A stretch of 64,000 bases of DNA from Neohoeflea coraliihabitans (GTDB lineage Bacteria; Pseudomonadota; Alphaproteobacteria; Rhizobiales; Rhizobiaceae), in contig NZ_JAHWQX010000001.1 in the NCBI RefSeq assembly GCF_019334345.1, forward strand, positions 62,001 to 126,000. Reading direction: 5' to 3'. Position numbers and translations under genes: made by a program. Position 1 is the first letter of the stretch. Each line of letters begins with the position of its first letter. The notes beneath the pieces are model-generated. The model was not told the DNA's origin and ran no database searches. It worked only from the letters and a program-made list of their open reading frames with translations. This document shows positions 17,275 through 25,983 of this stretch, in pieces.

Positions 17275-19121
17275 TGTCCCGTCTCCGTTCTGCGCATGGC
17301 GCTGCCCGCCTTCTGCGCGTAGCCGCGCGGTGTGTACACCCATTCGCGCCCGTCACCGGTGCGCGTCACCGCCGTGTTCGACGAACCGACAATCACCACC
17401 GTCAGCATGTCGACATCGTCGACCTGCAAGGCGCCGAGCGGCACGACACCCACCTGTTCGCCGTCACGACCGAGATTGCTGGCCAGTATGACAGGCGTAT
17501 CAAAGGGACGATGCTCGAGCAGGCAATCGCGCGCCCAGGCCAGCTGGCTGCGCCGCTTGCGCGACACCGGGTTGTAAAAGGCGATAACGAAATCCCCTTC
17601 CCCGGCGGCCCGCACACGCCTTTGGATATCGGCCCACGGCGTCAGAAGGTCGGACAGCGAGATCGTGCAGAAATCATGCCCGAGCGGCGCTCCGGCCCGC
17701 GCCGCTGCAGCCTGCAGCGCGGAGATTCCCGGGCTGACCGCAATGCCAATGCGCCGCGCCGCGTCGCTCAGACCATCGCCGCCAGCGGATGTCTCCAGCA
17801 GTTCAAAAACCAGCGTCGCCATGGCATAGATGCCGGCGTCGCCGGAACAGACCAGCGCCACCTCGCGGCCCTCGCCGGCCAGTTCCATCGCATGTCGCAC
17901 CCGTGCCTCTTCGGCGCCAAGCGGAAAATCGTGGCGCGTCTTCCCGGCTGCCAGCGGGCCGAGCAGGTCAAGATACAGCGAATAGCCGACCAGGTCGCTC
18001 GAAGCGGCGACCATGCGGCTCACCTCCGGCGAGCGCCAAGCCTCCGAGCCCGGCCCGATTCCGACGACACACAAACGGCCGCGGGCACGCCCCGGCAGAT
18101 CATCGGCTGCGAACGGCCGCGCCGCTTGCGCAATCGCCGCCGTCGCGCGTTGTGATTTCTGCTTGGCGACCAGCAATACACCCTCGGTTCCGGCGGCTGC
18201 CAGCGCCGCGCCTTCCGCCACACCGTGACAGCCGACCTCCTGGAACACCACGTCCGACGGGGTTGCCAGCCGCCCGCGTTCGGCTTCCAGCCGCTGCGCC
18301 GGAAAAAATCGCGCCGGACAGCCAAGCCGCTCGGCCACCGCATGAATGGCCGCCTCGTCTGCCTTCACATCAAGCGACACGATTACCCCGACCGCCTCTG
18401 CAGCCAGTCCGGCATCACCGAGCGTTGCCATCGCCAACTGCCAGACCTCCTCGGCATCAGCGCCGCGCTCGCAGCCAAGGCCGAGCGCCAGGTGGCGTGG
18501 CCGGTACACCAGTCCGCCGCCTTCCGTTGCCGCGAGGCGGTCGGAAACGGCAATGCGGACCGTGCCCTTCGGGTCGAACGGCAGATCCGACTGCTCCAGC
18601 CAGTCTGCGCTCCCCTCGAGCCGCGCCTTGGCCCCGCCAACAAGATCCGCCATTACCGTTTTGGCCGCACGCGGATCGGCCAGCCGGTAGCCCTCCGGCG
18701 GCGCGTCGAGGGCAATATTGAACCGCAGATCGCCGGCTGTCGTCACCGCTGCCACCCCGCCGGTAAGCGCCGCGATGCGCCGCGCCAGATCGTTGGCCCC
18801 GTGATGCCCGCCGACAAGCGGCACCACCACCGAACCATCTTCGGCAACAGCCAGCACCGGCGGCTCGTTATGCTTGTCACTGAGACACGGCGCCAGGAGG
18901 CGGATCACGGCACCCGCCGAAAACAGCGCGATGATCGTCCGGCCGTCCTCAAACAGCACCTGCAGATGCGCGCTCGTATCCGCGAACGCAATCTCCGGTG
19001 TCTCGACCCGGCGCGCCAGACCATGCACTTCGCCCTGCAAATCCGCCGCCAGGCGTTCGGCGAGCGGGCGCGCCGCGGACGAGAGGACAATGATGGCCGG
19101 AGACCTGTCGTGCATCAGCAT
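17271..19121 (-). CDS. CbiG-CobJ fusion: cobalt-precorrin-5A hydrolase and precorrin-3B C17-methyltransferase
   Basis: A 616-residue two-part protein. Residues about 1-345 are a complete CbiG: the N-domain (FSAGAVIRLLAPCLSDKHNEP, PLVGGHHGANDLARRI), a middle domain and the C-terminal CobE-like domain (LGLGCERGADAEEV, VFQEVGCHGVAEGAAL). Residues about 350-616 are a CobJ/CbiH methylase: VVGIGPGSEAWRSPE, ALVCSGDAGIYAMA and DFCTISLSDLLTPW. Ring contraction by the C17 methylase yields the delta-lactone that CbiG opens, so the fusion joins consecutive steps. A full CbiG is an early-cobalt trait. It overlaps cobI by seven bases. Confidence 0.93.
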   Translation of the reverse strand: MLMHDRSPAIIVLSSAARPLAERLAADLQGEVHGLARRVETPEIAFADTSAHLQVLFEDGRTIIALFSAGAVIRLLAPCLSDKHNEPPVLAVAEDGSVVVPLVGGHHGANDLARRIAALTGGVAAVTTAGDLRFNIALDAPPEGYRLADPRAAKTVMADLVGGAKARLEGSADWLEQSDLPFDPKGTVRIAVSDRLAATEGGGLVYRPRHLALGLGCERGADAEEVWQLAMATLGDAGLAAEAVGVIVSLDVKADEAAIHAVAERLGCPARFFPAQRLEAERGRLATPSDVVFQEVGCHGVAEGAALAAAGTEGVLLVAKQKSQRATAAIAQAARPFAADDLPGRARGRLCVVGIGPGSEAWRSPEVSRMVAASSDLVGYSLYLDLLGPLAAGKTRHDFPLGAEEARVRHAMELAGEGREVALVCSGDAGIYAMATLVFELLETSAGGDGLSDAARRIGIAVSPGISALQAAAARAGAPLGHDFCTISLSDLLTPWADIQRRVRAAGEGDFVIAFYNPVSRKRRSQLAWARDCLLEHRPFDTPVILASNLGRDGEQVGVVPLGALQVDDVDMLTVVIVGSSNTAVTRTGDGREWVYTPRGYAQKAGSAMRRTETGQ

Positions 19122-19888
19122 TTTCCATAGTCTGAAGAAGAAGGAGAGCGCGCGTCGGCGGCATGGCCGGCGGCATCGTCACTTCGGCCCCAGCTCTCCG
19201 CGCCGCGATAGATCAGCAGCATCGAAAAATACGGCGCCGTCTCTTCGCAAAGGTCCGCAAGCGGCAGCACCCGCTGGTTCGGCAGCCCGACACGCTCGAT
19301 GTAAAAAGCTTGAGGCAACAGATTCATTTTCTCAATCAAGGCCCGCAAGCGTTTGAAATGGCGGCCGACCTTGATGATCACCGCCGCCTCCGATGCATCC
19401 AGACGCGCCGCAATGACCTCATCGGCGAGCGGTCCGGGTATGATGCTGAGCACATCATTGCGCGCCGCCAGCGGCCGCCCGGCCACCGCGGCAGCCGCCA
19501 TCACCGAGGACACGCCGGGCACCACTTCGGTGTCATAGGCTCCGGCCAGCCGCTCGAAGACATACATGAACGAGCCGTAGAAAAACGGATCTCCCTCGCA
19601 CAACAGAGCCACATCGCGGCCCGCATCGAGCTGTGCCGCGATCTCGGCCGCCGCCCGGTCATAGACCTCGCGCGCCGGAAAGCGCTCGACCCGCATCGGC
19701 ACGCGGATGGCGATTTCCTGCTGTCCGCCCGGCAGATGCGGCGCGGCGATCGATCGCGCCAGACTGTCGCCCGTCTCCGGCGCCGGCCAGGCAATCACCG
19801 GCACCTGGCGCAGGATGCGCAGCGCCTTGAGGGTCAACAGCTCGGGATCTCCCGGTCCCAGCCCAAGCCCGTAGAGCCGACCGCTCAT
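19115..19888 (-). CDS. cobI: precorrin-2 C20-methyltransferase
   Basis: A 257-residue SAM-dependent methylase of the CobI/CbiL family, making (cobalt-)precorrin-3A. It begins GRLYGLGLGPGDPELLTLKA, and VALLCEGDPFFYGSFMYVFERL and EVVPGVSSVMAAAA are diagnostic. The ATG at 19888 overlaps the cobL stop by four bases. The sequence does not reveal whether it prefers metal-free or cobalt-loaded substrate. Confidence 0.94.
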   Translation of the reverse strand: MSGRLYGLGLGPGDPELLTLKALRILRQVPVIAWPAPETGDSLARSIAAPHLPGGQQEIAIRVPMRVERFPAREVYDRAAAEIAAQLDAGRDVALLCEGDPFFYGSFMYVFERLAGAYDTEVVPGVSSVMAAAAVAGRPLAARNDVLSIIPGPLADEVIAARLDASEAAVIIKVGRHFKRLRALIEKMNLLPQAFYIERVGLPNQRVLPLADLCEETAPYFSMLLIYRGAESWGRSDDAAGHAADARSPSSSDYGKC

Positions 19889-21111
19889 GCCGCCGCCTCC
19901 TTGCGCACGGACCACAATGTCACCGGCATCAGCGGTTTCCAGCCGTGAAAGCGTCCAACCGGCTCGGCACGGCTGATCTGCATGCGCACCAGCTCGCCGC
20001 CATGCGCCGCCTGCAATGCGATGAGACGCGCCTCGCCCTCGACCGTCACCGCATTGGCCACCAGGCGGCCGCCCGCTTTCAGCACCGGCCACAGCGCATC
20101 GAACAGCGCCGCGTCCGAGAGGCCGCCGCCGATGAACACTGCATCGGGCGGAGCCAGTCCGGCGAGCGCTTCCGGAGCGCGCCCCTCGCGAATATCCAGC
20201 GTCGGCACCCCGAGCGCCAGCGCATTGGCAGCGATCAGGGCGCGCCGTTCAGATTTCTGTTCGATGGCAATCGCCCTTGCGCCGGGCGCAGCACGCATCC
20301 ACTCGATCGCCACCGAACCGCAACCGGCACCGATATCCCACAACAGGGCGGCGGGGCGTGGCGCCAGATGCGCCAGGGTCACGGCGCGGATCTCGCGCTT
20401 GGTCAATTGCCCGTCATGCTCGAAAAGCTGGTCCGGCAAACCGGGCACCGCGCCGACCGGCACGCTGCCGGCATCGGCCAGGCATTCAATGGCAAGCGTA
20501 TTGAAATCCGCAAATCTTTCGGTTTCATCCAGCTCGGCGGCCGTCAACCGCAGGCAGCGCTCGGCGCGTCCGCCCATATGCTCAAGCACGCTCAAAGCGG
20601 ATCTGCCATAGCCGTGCTGGCGCAACAGCGCCGCCGCTTCATGCACCGTCCGCCCTGTCGAGGTCAGCGCCAGGATGCGTTGGCCGGGAAAAAGCTGCGC
20701 CGCCAGCGCGTGCACCGAACGGCCGTGCAGCGAGATCGCCGCCACCTCCTGCAACGGCCAGCCAAGGCGCGCCGCCGCCAGCGAGAACGCCGAGGGGGAA
20801 GGCAAGACGCGCATTTCCGTTGCTTGCAGATTTCGCAACAGCGTCGCCCCGATTCCGAAATGCATCGGATCGCCTGTCGCCAGCACGGTGACCGGGGTAC
20901 CGCGCCGCGCCTTCAGCAGGGCGATCGTCTCCTTCACGCCGAATGTCCAGGCGATCACCTCGCGATCGCCGCAGTCGATTTTCTCAAGAACCCGTTGCGG
21001 CGCAATGATCGTCCGCGCCTGCTCAAACAGCGTCCGCGCCGGCGGCGTCAGGCTGTCGAGGCCATCATCGCCAATTCCGAGAATGGTCAGCCAGGGGGAG
21101 GCTTCAGCCAT
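19885..21111 (-). CDS. cobL: CobL: precorrin-6Y C5,15-methyltransferase/decarboxylase (CbiE-CbiT fusion)
   Basis: A 408-residue bifunctional enzyme. The CbiE part (about 1-205) has LTILGIGDDGLDSLTPPAR and VLATGDPMHFGIGATL. The CbiT part (about 215-408) is a class I methylase with LTKREIRAVTLAHLAPRP, LLWDIGAGCGSVAIEW and a VFIGGG motif. It adds methyls at C5 and C15 and decarboxylates the C12 acetate. The ATG at 21111 is chosen; a TTG at 21120 is also open and would add three residues. It overlaps cobH by eight bases. Confidence 0.94.
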   Translation of the reverse strand: MAEASPWLTILGIGDDGLDSLTPPARTLFEQARTIIAPQRVLEKIDCGDREVIAWTFGVKETIALLKARRGTPVTVLATGDPMHFGIGATLLRNLQATEMRVLPSPSAFSLAAARLGWPLQEVAAISLHGRSVHALAAQLFPGQRILALTSTGRTVHEAAALLRQHGYGRSALSVLEHMGGRAERCLRLTAAELDETERFADFNTLAIECLADAGSVPVGAVPGLPDQLFEHDGQLTKREIRAVTLAHLAPRPAALLWDIGAGCGSVAIEWMRAAPGARAIAIEQKSERRALIAANALALGVPTLDIREGRAPEALAGLAPPDAVFIGGGLSDAALFDALWPVLKAGGRLVANAVTVEGEARLIALQAAHGGELVRMQISRAEPVGRFHGWKPLMPVTLWSVRKEAAA

Positions 21112-21742
21112 GGCCTTCAAGCCCCGCGGCCAAACCGTTCAGCGCCGCTGCCGCCATGGCGCTGCCGCCGCGCCGGCCCTCTACTGTCAAAAAGGGCACC
21201 CCGCGCGGATTGCCGGACAATTCCGCCTTCGATTCCGCAGCCCCGACGAAACCGACCGGCAGACCGATGATCGCTCCCGGTTTCGGCGCCCCCTCGTCAA
21301 GCCGTTCGAGCAGGCGGAACAGGGCTGTGGGCGCATTGCCGATCACCACCACCGCGCCGCCAAGCTGTTCGCCCCAGATATCGACCTGGGCCGCAGACCG
21401 GGTCGTTGCCAGCGCTTCGGCCCGCTGCGCGACGGCCGGCGTGCCGATCAGCGAGACGAGCGGATTGCCGGCGCCCAGCAGCCGCTTGATGATGCCGTGC
21501 TTGACCATTTCGACATCGCAAAGGATTGGGGCGCCGCGCGCCAGTGCCGCCTGCCCGGCAGCGGCGAAATCGGGCGAGACAGCGATGTCCGATACCAGAT
21601 CGACCATGCCGCAGGCATGGATCATCCGCACCACCACCGCCGCCGTCGCCGCATCGAAACGCGTCAGATCGGTCTCGGCGCGAATGATCGCGAAGGACTG
21701 TTGGTAGATCGCATCCGGTCGGCGTTCATAGGCATGCGCCAT
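21104..21742 (-). CDS. cobH: precorrin-8X methylmutase
   Basis: A 212-residue CobH/CbiC protein that moves the methyl from C11 to C12, giving hydrogenobyrinate or cobyrinate. Signatures seen: IYQQSFAIIRAE, VVRMIHACGMVDL with the catalytic His, CDVEMVKHGI and GLPVGFVGAAESK. The ATG at 21742 has GAAGG seven bases upstream. A GTG two codons earlier would overlap the cbiX stop by four bases, so either start is possible. Confidence 0.94.
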   Translation of the reverse strand: MAHAYERRPDAIYQQSFAIIRAETDLTRFDAATAAVVVRMIHACGMVDLVSDIAVSPDFAAAGQAALARGAPILCDVEMVKHGIIKRLLGAGNPLVSLIGTPAVAQRAEALATTRSAAQVDIWGEQLGGAVVVIGNAPTALFRLLERLDEGAPKPGAIIGLPVGFVGAAESKAELSGNPRGVPFLTVEGRRGGSAMAAAALNGLAAGLEGHG

Positions 21743-21744
21743 GC

Positions 21745-22905
21745 TCACGCCTTCGGCTTTTCCATCGAGCGCGGCCCGAGCGGGTGATCGGCATGCGGAT
21801 AGGGATGATGGTGATGAGCATGATCGTGCCCGTGGCCATGCGCATGCCCGTGACCATGGCCGTCCTGCTCTGGGCTCCCCTGCTCCGGGCTCCCCTGCGC
21901 CGTCAGCGGGCCGGGTTCCGCATGGCTGTGCACCGGCGTGAACGGCAAGCCATGCTTGCGGCAGAATTCCTCATCCCGGCACGAGGCGTCGCAGTCGCCC
22001 TGACACGGACAATCCTCCAGCCCTCCGCCGATGCCTTCGACATGATGGTGATGACTTTCCTGCGGCAACCCGACCTCGGCTTCAAAGCCGAGCACCTGCT
22101 CGCGATATTTGCACATCTGGCAATTCATCAGCGCCTTGCCGTCAAGGATCTCCTGCACCCGGTCCTGAAAGGTATCGAGCACCAGCGGGTGATCGTTGAG
22201 ATACGGTGCCTTGATGAACTGGATATCCGGATGCCGCGCCGCGACCTGGTCGGTCTCGTGATAGATGCGTTTCACCAATACGCCGGTGAACAGGAAATAG
22301 GGAAACACGATGATCCGCTTGTAGCCGAGGCGGGCCGCATGCTCGAGACCGGGGCCGACCAGCGGAAAGGTCACGCCGGAATAGCAGGTTTCACCCCAGC
22401 CGAAGCCGAGGCCTTCCCACAACATGCGCATCACCTTAGCGACGTTCGAATTGGCATCCGGATCGGATGCGCCGCGGCCGACGACCATCAACAGCGTCTC
22501 GTGCCGCCCGATCGCACCATGTTCGGCATCCGCAGCCGCCATGGCTTCTTCCACGCGGGCGCCGGCAGCGCGGATCATCTTCACATCGATGCCGAGCTCG
22601 CGCCCGTATTCAATGCTCACACCCGGATTCTGCGCCTGATAGGCGTTCAGCACCGAGGGGATGTCATTCTTGGCATGCCCGGCAGCGAACAGCATGCCCG
22701 GCACCGCCAGCACCCGATCGACCCCCTTTTCGCGCAGGCGGTCGAGCCCCTTGGCGATCACCGGATTGCAGAATTCCAGATAGCCGTATTCAACCGGCGT
22801 CTCCGGATGCCGGGCCCGCAGACCCTCTGCCACGGTGGCGAATTCGCGCGCTGCATTCTGGTTGCGGCTGCCATGGCCGCACACCATGATTCCGATCTTG
22901 CTCAT
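21745..22905 (-). CDS. cbiX: sirohydrochlorin cobaltochelatase CbiX (long form) with Fe-S and His-rich tail
   Basis: A 386-residue class II chelatase that would insert Co2+ into sirohydrochlorin. The N-terminal half has CGHGSRNQNAAREF (His11) and PGMLFAAGHAKND (His77), the metal-handling His of the family, repeated loosely in the second half (VVGRGASDPDANSN). At residues 260-265 it has MNCQMC, the MxCxxC motif associated with an Fe-S centre in long CbiX. More Cys follow (CPCQGDCDASC), then a His-rich tail (about 350-375), probably a cobalt store. It is a hallmark of early cobalt insertion and sits first in the cobH-cobM run. Confidence 0.93.
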   Translation of the reverse strand: MSKIGIMVCGHGSRNQNAAREFATVAEGLRARHPETPVEYGYLEFCNPVIAKGLDRLREKGVDRVLAVPGMLFAAGHAKNDIPSVLNAYQAQNPGVSIEYGRELGIDVKMIRAAGARVEEAMAAADAEHGAIGRHETLLMVVGRGASDPDANSNVAKVMRMLWEGLGFGWGETCYSGVTFPLVGPGLEHAARLGYKRIIVFPYFLFTGVLVKRIYHETDQVAARHPDIQFIKAPYLNDHPLVLDTFQDRVQEILDGKALMNCQMCKYREQVLGFEAEVGLPQESHHHHVEGIGGGLEDCPCQGDCDASCRDEEFCRKHGLPFTPVHSHAEPGPLTAQGSPEQGSPEQDGHGHGHAHGHGHDHAHHHHPYPHADHPLGPRSMEKPKA

Positions 22906-22918
22906 TGCCAGTGTCCTC

Positions 22919-23176
22919 TCAGGCCGCGGTCTTCTTGCGCGCACGGCCGCCGCGCGCCTTGCCGTCGCCTTTTTCCACAGAGGCCTGTTCACCGCCGCCT
23001 GATCGGCTGCGCCGGCGCTTCTTGCGCGCCCAGGCCGCAAGCCCCGCCGCAGCGGCCACCGCCGCCCAGCCGAGCCAGTGCGAATGACCGGCGAGTTCGC
23101 CCAGATGTCCGCCATGCGCAAGCGCCGGCGAAACCGGAAGAATCAACAGGAGAAAAGCGAGAATTTGCTGGCGCAT
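22919..23176 (-). CDS. small His-containing membrane protein upstream of cbiX
   Basis: An 85-residue protein: an N-terminal signal or membrane helix ending PVSPALA, a short periplasmic stretch with three His (HGGHLGELAGHSH), one transmembrane helix (LGWAAVAAAAGLAAWA) and a basic cytoplasmic tail (ARKKRRRSRS). It ends 13 bases before cbiX on the same strand and is probably co-transcribed. The His cluster on the outer face suggests metal capture or sensing for the corrin pathway, but I know no demonstrated function. It resembles short DUF-type proteins found near cob genes. Confidence 0.7.
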   Translation of the reverse strand: MRQQILAFLLLILPVSPALAHGGHLGELAGHSHWLGWAAVAAAAGLAAWARKKRRRSRSGGGEQASVEKGDGKARGGRARKKTAA

Positions 23177-23448
23177 GGCGGGCTCCGATCGGCGGTTTCA
23201 GCGTGCACGAAACGCCGGAGACCCCCGCAAAGCCAATTGGCCGCGAGGAACAGACCCGAACCGGACAGCTCCGGACTTGGCCCTTGAAGTAAGTCAGCCG
23301 CACCGGAATATCTCTCAGCCTGTCGCCAGGCGCCGTCGCACAATCGCCGCGACTTTAGGCAAGCCGGTCTGCCGGGTCAAACGCTGTTTGCCTTGCGGCG
23401 CTGCAATCCACTCCTGGTTTGATGGACCAGCAGGCGGAGAACAGCGCC

Positions 23449-23856
23449 TCACTCCAGGCCAAGTCGCCGTGCAGTAGCGTGAAACAGCGCCCGTTCGCTG
23501 TCGGTCACCGTACCGTCAGCGCGCGCCATCGTCGCCAGGTGATCCATGATTTCGCGGCGCCGCTTCTCCGGCAGATCACGCAGCATTTCGGCCGCCTGTG
23601 CGCTGCTGGTTTCATATCCGAAGGAATCGAGAAAGCGGATGATGTCGCCGAGTTCATCGCCATCAAGCCCCAGCGCCCGGGTGCAGATCGCCCTGAACGC
23701 GGCCGCTTCCGGCGCATTCACCTCGTGATCGGCAAAGCCCATGCGCACCAGCAGCAGGAGTTCCGCGGTCAGCACCGGATCATCAGCGACCTGGCTGACC
23801 GAGGTACGTTCCCCGATCAAGGAGGCAAGACGCTCCGCAAAACCCGAAAGTGCCAT
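23449..23856 (-). CDS. TerB-like helical protein (first of a pair)
   Basis: A 135-residue acidic, all-helical protein without a signal. It has the TerB-family pattern: LTAELLLLVRMGFADHEVNAPEAAAFRAIC, then DHLATMARADGTVTDSERALFHATARRLGL, each containing an acidic D/E-rich turn. TerB domains bind divalent metals at the membrane edge in tellurite and stress systems. No other ter gene is nearby. It lies two bases downstream of its relative at 23859-24356, so they form a two-gene operon. Confidence 0.65.
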   Translation of the reverse strand: MALSGFAERLASLIGERTSVSQVADDPVLTAELLLLVRMGFADHEVNAPEAAAFRAICTRALGLDGDELGDIIRFLDSFGYETSSAQAAEMLRDLPEKRRREIMDHLATMARADGTVTDSERALFHATARRLGLE

Positions 23857-23858
23857 AG

Positions 23859-24356
23859 TTACTCTCCTGCCATCTTGATCCCGGTGTCGCCGCTGTCCGG
23901 CTTCCTGTCCTCGCTGGCGTCCGATGTGCTCTCCGGCTGCCCCGGACCGTCGAGATCGAGAAGTCGCGCCGTCATGGCAATCAACCGTGCTGCCCGCGCA
24001 TGCTCATCAGCGTTCGCCAGGGCAATCTCGCGCATCATTGCCAGCAAAGCCTGGCGCGCTGCATGGTCAAGACTGCCGATCAGCTCGGTCATCTGCGCTG
24101 CCACCGCCTGACCGTGCGAAGATTCAAGCAGGTCATGCAACGCCTCTCGATCCTCGCGCTCAATGCCGAAGCGGCGCGCACAGATGCGCTCGAAGGCGGC
24201 CAGTTCGGCGCTCTCGACCACGCCGTTGACCAGCACGGTGCGAAACAGCAGAAGAATTTGTGCCAGATCGGCGGGCGCCGCCTTCAATCGCGCGATGGCC
24301 GGCGAATTGCTTGGGCGCCGCCTGAAAAAGTCTGTAAATGTCGCGATTCGAATCAC
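23859..24356 (-). CDS. TerB-like helical protein (second of a pair)
   Basis: A 165-residue protein with a GTG start. The central part (LAQILLLFRTVLVNGVVESAELAAFERICARRFGIE and LLAMMREIALANADEH) is a diverged TerB-like repeat of the neighbouring protein. The last 25 residues are polar, acidic and probably disordered. The acidic turn is weaker than in the neighbour, so metal binding is doubtful. The two probably arose by duplication and may form a heterodimer; that is inference. Confidence 0.6.
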   Translation of the reverse strand: MIRIATFTDFFRRRPSNSPAIARLKAAPADLAQILLLFRTVLVNGVVESAELAAFERICARRFGIEREDREALHDLLESSHGQAVAAQMTELIGSLDHAARQALLAMMREIALANADEHARAARLIAMTARLLDLDGPGQPESTSDASEDRKPDSGDTGIKMAGE

Positions 24357-24498
24357 GGCGACACTCCCACCGGTCCGGCCGCACGAATCAACCGGGAGTC
24401 GAGCCTATTGGAGACGCGGCGCTTGTCCAGCACTTGTGCACTTCATACCCAACCTTTGCGCCTCGGCAGCCACGATGCTCGGCCCTGCGGATCGCGTT

Positions 24499-24570
24499 GC
24501 CGCCTCTCCGGCGGGTGCCTATGCCGCATCTCCGGCAAGCGTCCATGCCGCATCTCCGGCTCAACCGATG
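24499..24570 (+). repeat. three 24-base tandem repeats just before the TSUP permease start
   Basis: Units at 24499-24522, 24523-24546 and 24547-24570 share the core GCCGC(A/C)TCTCCGGC. In frame with the permease they read AASPAGAY, AASPASVH and AASPAQPM, and the last codon is the chosen ATG. They lie in the leader, or in an N-terminal extension if an upstream ATG near 24475 is used. Confidence 0.8.
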
Positions 24571-25359
24571 TCTGAACTGCCGGTCTATCTGCTGCTGTTT
24601 CTGCTTGTTGCAGCCTTCCTGGCCGGTTTCATCGATTCCATTGCCGGCGGCGGCGGGCTGGTCACCATCCCGGCGCTTCTGTTGAGCGGCATGCCGCCGA
24701 TCACCGCGCTCGGAACCAACAAGTTGCAGGGTCTGTTCGGCGCCGCCTCTTCAACCATCGCCTATGCCCGCGGCGGCCATGTCGATTTGAGGAAACAGTT
24801 TCGATTTGCCGTCCTGTCGTCGCTCGGCGCCGCACTCGGTGCCCTCGCGGCCACGCTCATACCCGGTGACTTTTTCCACGCCATCCTGCCGGTTCTGCTC
24901 ATCGCCATCGCGCTTTATTTCGCGTTCAAGCCGGACATGTCCGACATCGATCGCGCGCAACGCCTGACGCCGCTGGTGTTCGGCGCTACGATCGTGCCGC
25001 TGATCGGCGCCTATGATGGCGTGTTCGGGCCGGGAACGGGTTCGTTCTTCATGCTGGCATTTGTCAGCCTCGCCGGCTTTGGTCTGCTCAAAGCCACCGC
25101 CCATACCAAGCTGTTGAACTTCGCGTCCAATCTCGGCGCCTTCGCGGTCTTTGCCTTTGCCGGCGCGATCGCCTGGAAGGTTGGCCTGATGATGGGCGTC
25201 GCGCAGATTTTCGGCGCGCAGGTCGGCGCCCGCCTGGCCATGCGCCGCGGCTCAGCCATCATCAAGCCGCTGCTGGTCCTCACCTGTACCATTCTGGCAA
25301 TCAAACTGGTGTCCGACCCGGCCAATCCGCTGCGCCTCTGGCTCGGCATCACGCCGTAA
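24568..25359 (+). CDS. TSUP-family (TauE/SafE) permease
   Basis: A 263-residue inner-membrane protein with about eight hydrophobic helices. The first helix has FLAGFIDSIAGGGGLVTIPALL and the second half repeats it (GAYDGVFGPGTGSFFMLAF), the internal duplication typical of this family. Related proteins export sulfite or organosulfonates, and some near cob genes have been suggested as cobalt transporters. It is the only plus-strand gene in this stretch and ends nine bases before the convergent cobO stop. The ATG at 24568 lacks a strong ribosome site; an upstream ATG near 24475 would add the repeat-coded AASPA segment. Confidence 0.85.
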   Translation: MSELPVYLLLFLLVAAFLAGFIDSIAGGGGLVTIPALLLSGMPPITALGTNKLQGLFGAASSTIAYARGGHVDLRKQFRFAVLSSLGAALGALAATLIPGDFFHAILPVLLIAIALYFAFKPDMSDIDRAQRLTPLVFGATIVPLIGAYDGVFGPGTGSFFMLAFVSLAGFGLLKATAHTKLLNFASNLGAFAVFAFAGAIAWKVGLMMGVAQIFGAQVGARLAMRRGSAIIKPLLVLTCTILAIKLVSDPANPLRLWLGITP

Positions 25360-25368
25360 GTCCGGCGC

Positions 25369-25983
25369 TCAGTATTCAACCCCGATCTGCGCCTTGATGC
25401 CGGAGCGGAACGGGTGCTTGACCATCTCCATCTCGGTGACCAGATCGGCGCATTCGATCAGCGCCTCCTTGGCGTTGCGCCCGGTCAGGACAACATGCGT
25501 CATCGCTGGCTTCTCGCTCTCGAGAAACTCCACCACTTCGGCGACATCGATATAGTCATAGCGCAGCGCGATGTTGATTTCGTCAAGCAGGACCATGCTG
25601 TTGCGCTCGTCGCGGATCAATTCCTTGGCCTTGTCCCAAGCAGCTTTCGCCATGGCGATATCGCGCGCCTTGTCCTGGGTCTCCCAGGTAAAGCCTTCGC
25701 CGAGCGTGTGAAATTCGCACAGATCGGCGAACCGCTCCTCGATCAGGTTGCGCTCGCCGGTGGCCATCGCCCCCTTGATGAACTGCACCACCGCGCATTT
25801 GCGGCCATGCGCGATGTGGCGGAAAATCATCCCGAAGGCGGCGGTCGATTTCCCCTTGCCCTTGCCGGTATGGACGATCACCAGACCCTTTTCATCGGTC
25901 TTCGTCGCCATGATCTTTTCGCGCGCCGCCTTCTTCTTCGCCATCTTCATGGAATGGCGGGCGAGATCCTCGTCTTCACTCAT
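25369..25983 (-). CDS. cobO: corrinoid adenosyltransferase CobO
   Basis: A 204-residue CobA/CobO-type ATP:co(I)rrinoid adenosyltransferase. The P-loop GKGKGKSTAAFGM, the RHIAHGRKCAVVQFIKG block, MVLLDEINIALRYDYI and VVLTGRNA are diagnostic. It adds the 5'-deoxyadenosyl ligand to cobyrinic acid diamide or other corrinoids. AAAGGAG precedes the ATG at 25983. It overlaps the GNAT gene by eight bases and is the last gene of the riboswitch-led operon cbtB, cbtA, cobP, cobW, cobN, GNAT, cobO. Confidence 0.95.
   Translation of the reverse strand: MSEDEDLARHSMKMAKKKAAREKIMATKTDEKGLVIVHTGKGKGKSTAAFGMIFRHIAHGRKCAVVQFIKGAMATGERNLIEERFADLCEFHTLGEGFTWETQDKARDIAMAKAAWDKAKELIRDERNSMVLLDEINIALRYDYIDVAEVVEFLESEKPAMTHVVLTGRNAKEALIECADLVTEMEMVKHPFRSGIKAQIGVEY

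Noticed and set aside
23215-23240. B12-box-like bases CGCCGGAGACCCCCGC on the plus strand
   Set aside because: It lacks the AGCCAGGAGACCTGCC consensus and the upstream GGGAAGGC element, and it points away from the cbiX run into minus-strand genes.
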